DNA from: Azadirachta indica | Taxonomy: Eukaryota; Streptophyta; Magnoliopsida; Sapindales; Meliaceae | Reading direction: 5' to 3' | NCBI GenBank assembly: GCA_022749755.1 | Contig: CM040441.1 | Coordinates: forward strand, 6,246,890 to 6,310,889 | Length of the DNA: 64,000 nt | In this document: one piece after another, positions 59,540-64,000 of the stretch | Numbering within the stretch: position 1 is the stretch's first letter | How the letters are laid out: each line of letters opens with the position of its first letter | Made by a program: the position numbers and the translations under genes | The notes under the pieces: model-generated | Seen by the model: only the letters and a program-made list of their open reading frames with translations | What the model was told of the DNA's origin: nothing | Databases searched by the model: none

Positions 59540-62500
59540 CACGAGGGATTATGGGCCCTATTTGCTCTTAGTTCTCATAACTTCATTAGTGACTTCGTGG
59601 AGAAGGAATTATGTTTGCCATCCATTTGGCCAAAACGTAAATCAACAATTGGTAATCTTAATGTAACTCTCCTATGTGTCACTCTATCATTGGTTACGAT
59701 GTTCCTTAATAGGATGATGATGATGCCATATTAATAACATTCACCTTTAACTTTAAGTAAGGTCAAATCCTTGGAGTGCTTTTTCATCGACTTTATTAAG
59801 CATACATCGCATTTTTCTTAGTCTCGGGTCATTTTATTCCAAGCCCTTAGATTTTGGACCTTCTAGACCTAATTTACAATTCATTTTGTACTGAGGTTTC
59901 TCGCATTGAGCTCATGTCTTGCATTGTTGGGAATGTAGAGATGGATATTTCCATGAGGACATTCAAAAATAGGGCCATGTGTCATGTTACTTTTATGAAC
60001 ATAACTTTAAAATTATTTTATCACGGTGTGGAAAATAGCATCATATGCAATGATAAAAACATGAAGCAATTATTTTATTTTGAGCAAATGACATTTGGAT
60101 CCCCATTTTATTGCCTGAATGATATTTACAATTCTACTTCAAAAATAATTGTCAAACACACCTATTCTGTCAAACTTTTCGGTTAATATTAATTGTTAAC
60201 TCATATTGATTGGTTCAATGACAAAAATACCCTTTTGGCCCCTATTGACCAATATAATGACATAAATACCCTTCCTTATCATTTTTAATTGATTCTTTTA
60301 GTTAAATAAATTAGTTATATGAAAACAATTTTATTTCAATTAAAAAAGTAAAAGTGTAATTTATTTTTAATTCTATTTTTAATTTTTTATTTTAAGTTTT
60401 CCATCTCTCTTTATTTGATTTTTGATTTTAAAGTTTTCACCTTTTTTTATTTTATATTATTTCATCCTAATTCATAATTGAAACAACACCTATATATTAG
60501 CAATAAATAATCATAAATTCACTAAGTGACAAGAAATATAGTTAGACAACATAAAAAATAATGATATTTATAGAAAGAAAATTGATATATGTTGCTGTAA
60601 TTATGGATTAGGGTGAAAAAATAAAAAAGGGGAAAACTTTAAAATGAAAAATAAAAAAGATAGATATGTTAAAATAAAAAAAAATAGAATTGAAAATAAA
60701 TTAAACTTTTAATTTTTCAATTGAAATAAAATTGTCTTCATATAACTAATTTACTTAATTAAAAAATCAATTAAAAATTGTAAAGAAGAGTATTTATGTC
60801 ATTATATTGGTCAAATAAGGGTCCGAGGAGTATTTTTGTCATTAAACTATCCAAATAAGCCAATAGTTAATATTAACAGAAAAAGTTGACAAAAGGAATA
60901 TATTTGACAATTATTTTTGAAGTTGAGGTATAAGTGTCACTTAAGTAATAAAATAATGGTCTATATGTCATTTGCCCTTTTATTATCCATTAAATATCCT
61001 ATTATCTATAAAACTATGTTACCTATAAACTATTACTAGTATGAGTGATATATGTTGGTCTATATATCTTATTATATTCTATTATCACTTAAACTTAAAG
61101 GAACAATTCTCCGTCATTCTATGGCACTTTTTAATCTCTTTCTCTTAGTTCTCATAAGCCCATTGGTGACTTCATAGAGAAAAAATTATACCCACCATTC
61201 GTTCGAACAAAAACTAAATCAATTATTGGTTGTCTTACTATAACTTTCTCATGTCTCACTCTATCATTAGCCACAATGTTCCACAATCAGAGGATGACGA
61301 CACCACATTAATTGTATTCACCTCTAACTTTGAGCAAGATCAATTTCTAATAGTACTTTCTCATCGAATTTATTAAGTACATATCACTTTTTTATAATCT
61401 AGGGTGATTTTGTCCCAGACCTTTAAATATCATTCATTTCGTAGTAGGATTTTGCTGCCATGAAACTCTTATGACTTACATTGGTGGCATTTAGAGATGA
61501 ATATTTTTAAGTGGGTGCCTAAACATAGGACCATGTGGCATGTTACTTTTATCCCAAAACTTTAAAATTATTTGTCTTAGTGGGCAAAATAGTATCATAT
61601 AAAAAAATGAAGCAATTATTTGATTTTCCACGAAATATCATGATATCTATGAACTGTGCTAGTGTGAGAGATACATGTTGGTCTACAGATCTTAGCAATT
61701 CAATTATTATTTAAAAAAAATGAAAGTAACAATTTTCTTTCATTTTATGGCATTTTTCAACTCTTTCTTAGTTCTCATACGCCCATTAATGACTTTGTGG
61801 AGAAGAAATTATGCCTGCTAGTGGTTCAAACAAAAAGTAAATTAACTATTGGTTGTCATACTATACCCCTCCCATTTGTCACTCTATCATTGGCCATGAT
61901 GTTTTCCAATAGGTTGATAACGACGTCACATTAACTGCATTCACCTCAGACTCTGAGCAAGGCCAACTCCTTGCAACGCTTTCTTGTTGAATTAATTAAG
62001 CACATCACTTTCTTTTCTTTAGTCCTGGGTCATTTTGTCCCAGGCCCTTAAATATTATTCATTTCGTACTAAGGTTTCATCGTGGTGAAGATTTCATAAC
62101 TTAAATTGCTAGGCATGTCGAGATGGATATTTTCTTGTGGATGCCCAAAAATAGGGCCACGTGGCATGTTACTTTTACTCCTAGAACTCTCATATTATTT
62201 ATCCTAATGGGCAGGATAATATCATATACAATCATATAAACATGAAGCAATTATTTGATTTTCCACTAAATATCCTATTATGTGTAAACTGTTGAGAGTA
62301 TGAATGATACATGCTGACCTACATATCTTATCAAATTCAAATATTACTTAAAATAATTAAAGTAACAAATTTCCTTCATTTTATGGCATTTTTTCATCTC
62401 TTTCTCTTAGTTCTTATAAGCCTATTGATGACTTTACGGAGAAGGAATTATGCCCCCCATTAGTTCAATTAAAAAGTAAATCAACTATTGATTGTCTTAC

Positions 62501-62565
62501 TATAACAATCCCTCGTGTCACTTTAGCATTGGCCACCATGTTCCCTAATAGGATGATAATGACAC
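59540..62565. repeat. second tandem array, units of about 640 bp
   Basis: Landmarks recur in order: TCTTAGTTCTCATAA, GTGACTTCGTGGAGAAG-like (59591, 61168, 61791, 62430), GTCACTCTATCATTGGC, CATTCACCTC, GGGTCATTTTGTCCC, AGATGGATATTTTC, GGCATGTTACTTTTA and AACATGAAGCAATTATTTGA. Three copies are near complete and the fourth is cut at 62566 by a gypsy LTR. Spacing is 672 bp (after subtracting the foldback element and its duplication), 623 bp and 639 bp. Open frames of 82 and 110 codons in the first unit are not conserved in the others. Unrelated to the 11.5-26.9 kb array. Origin and function unknown. Confidence 0.85.
60082..60977. mobile_element. 896-bp foldback element (Mutator-like MITE) with 9-bp target duplication
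   Basis: The left arm from GAGCAAATGACAT and the right arm ending ATGTCATTTGCCC are inverted copies of each other over about 400 bp each. For example TCAAAAATAATTGTCAAA at 60140 pairs with its complement near 60910, and GACCAATATAATGACATAAAT near 60247 pairs with one near 60810. It interrupts the first unit of the 640-bp array. Flanking 9-mers are TTTTATTTT (60073-60081) and TTTTATTAT (60978-60986), one mismatch. Terminal G and 9-bp duplications suit Mutator-like elements. No transposase. Confidence 0.8.
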
Positions 62566-64000
62566 TGATATTTTAAATTTTACTCTATGATTATACTTAA
62601 ACTATCTATTACTAAGTAATATACTTAGCATTATTTAGTCTGTTTCGAGTATTTGTTTTTCTTTTTAAGCATTATAATTTTATTTTATAGGTATTGACGT
62701 GTTTTAACATGAAAGATATGAAAGTGGAGTATAAAAGCACATTTACTAGCCATCCGTATAAATCATAAAGTTTTGTTCTTAGGGACCAAAATGCAAGCAA
62801 ATAAGGACTAAAATGTAAAAATATCAAAATAGAGACCAAAATACAAAAGAATCAAAAGAAGAGGGACCTAATTGAAATTAGATGCATAATTTTCATTTGA
62901 AGGCTGAATCAATGGCATGCTTATGCCATGCAAATTGCCCCTTGGTAGTAACTATGGTGCAGCCGCGCCATTTACTACCCAGGTCATAATTTTGACTTAT
63001 TTTTTGCCATTAAATCAAAATGAATGATTAGATTTAGTGATATCCAAAGTTTTCATATTTTTCATTTATGAGCCACCATAGCCACTTGAATAACGGAGTT
63101 CTAAGAAGAAAAAAAGAGGATAGGGAGAGAGGGGGAGATTAAGTTAGAGATAGAGAGGGAAAATTCAAGAAGATGAAAGACAGATGCATGAAGTCTTGAG
63201 GATGAAAGCTCAGCAAATCTAGTTTTATCTCTCTCCTTATTTTATTTCATCTTAAATTGAGCAATTTTTGTGTTTATTAAAATTATGTATTTGATTATTG
63301 AATTTTTTATGATTAAACTTGAACTCTTTTCTATGTGTAGCTAGACTTATTTTTTAGAATAATGATTTAATTTATTGGAAGTATCTATTTTCTAATATTG
63401 TGTTATTTGTGATTTAATACAGGGTATTGAGTACTTATCATAATTTTTAATACTTTTAAATATTTGGTCAATATTTAAATAAATTGTGGATTGATATAAA
63501 CTGACAAGTAATTATCAGGTTTAAACCGTATGATAAATGGCATAAATTATATGTTAGACAAGGACAAGTTAAAGACACCACCAAAAATTCTATGGAAGTA
63601 AGTTCTTCAAAGTCACAATTAGAAGCATCAAGCCCTCCTAAGAAATATGTGCCACCAATATCTTTCCCTCAAAGGTTAGTAAAGTCAAAGAAAGATCTTC
63701 CAACTGACGCGATCTTAGAGCAATTAAAAAAGTTGTTAATTAACATCCCTTTCCTAGATGCAATTCACAAAATTCCGTTTTATGCTAAGCTTCTAAAAAA
63801 CTTTATGACTAAAAAGATAATTCAAAGAGTATGAGAAGGTGATGTTAAATGAAGAGTGCAGCATAATTTTGCAAAAGATATTGCCACCGAAGTTAAAAGT
63901 TTCGAGGAGTTTAACTATGCCTTTAACTATTGTAGATTGTTATTTTGAAAAAGTTTTATGTCATTTAGGTGTAAGTACTAACTTAATACCTTTTTCTATT
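62566..64000 (+). mobile_element. Ty3/gypsy element with internal deletion of gag, cut by the window edge
   Basis: LTR/leader sequence from 62566 (TGATATTTTAAATTTTACTC) follows the minus-strand copy at 2613-1655 closely up to about 63566 (ATGTTAGACAAGGA). It then jumps straight to 63592-63834, an 80-codon frame with PPISFPQRLVKSKKD and LKKLLINIPFLDAI. In Ty3/gypsy elements that region lies between gag and the aspartic protease. About 240 bp of leader and all of gag that the other copy keeps are absent. The frame closes at 63834 and degenerate protease-like sequence follows. The insertion cut the fourth unit of the 640-bp array. Confidence 0.8.

Noticed and set aside
59854..60186. 110-codon frame
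   Set aside because: It runs from the 640-bp repeat into the foldback element and is not conserved in the other repeat units.

Overview
The window looks like nuclear DNA of a eudicot plant. It is very AT-rich, has GT-AG introns, is dense in plant retrotransposons and MITEs, and carries a TIR-NBS-LRR (TNL) immune receptor locus, a class monocots lack. The mix (TNL, tandem MATH-domain genes, SAG12-like protease, progesterone 5-beta-reductase family remnant) would suit a woody eudicot such as Citrus, but that species guess is inference only.

Layout. 1-2613 holds a minus-strand Ty3/gypsy end inserted beside a LINE RNase H fragment (2614-3200). 3.2-11.4 kb is AT-rich DNA with a truncated Ty3/gypsy element (7860-9533) and small duplications. 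11.55-26.9 kb is a composite repeat array: long units of about 1.6 kb (an L module of about 1.05 kb plus an S module of about 0.5 kb) flank twelve short units with a 540-545 bp period. The short units appear to descend from a long unit that took a hAT MITE at the S/L junction and then lost L. The array stops about 0.45 kb before the TNL locus (27357-32839). That locus has every TNL domain, including the post-LRR domain, but carries a nonsense codon and a frameshift.

36.6-48.2 kb contains two related MATH-domain loci. The first (36663-39656) is complete in six exons except for one extra A in a homopolymer, and carries an 836-bp solo LTR in intron 3. The second (44215-48160) is a wreck split by a copia element with recognisable ends (44672-47755). 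Between them lies an LTR element with about 0.93-kb LTRs and no coding capacity (40107-43928). The only gene that reads as fully intact is a SAG12-like papain-family protease on the minus strand (52120-53267), flanked by a direct repeat of about 0.35 kb. Next comes a 5'-truncated progesterone 5-beta-reductase/iridoid synthase-like pseudogene (54615-56308). 59.5-62.6 kb is a second tandem array (about 640-bp units) holding an 896-bp foldback element, cut at 62566 by another copy of the 1-2613 Ty3/gypsy family, now on the plus strand and lacking gag.

Functionally the region is an accessory immunity/stress neighbourhood (TNL, MATH, senescence-type protease) in which most genes are decaying and repeats dominate. 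I found no CRISPR, operon, rRNA or convincing tRNA gene. All homology calls come from motif recognition, not database searches.
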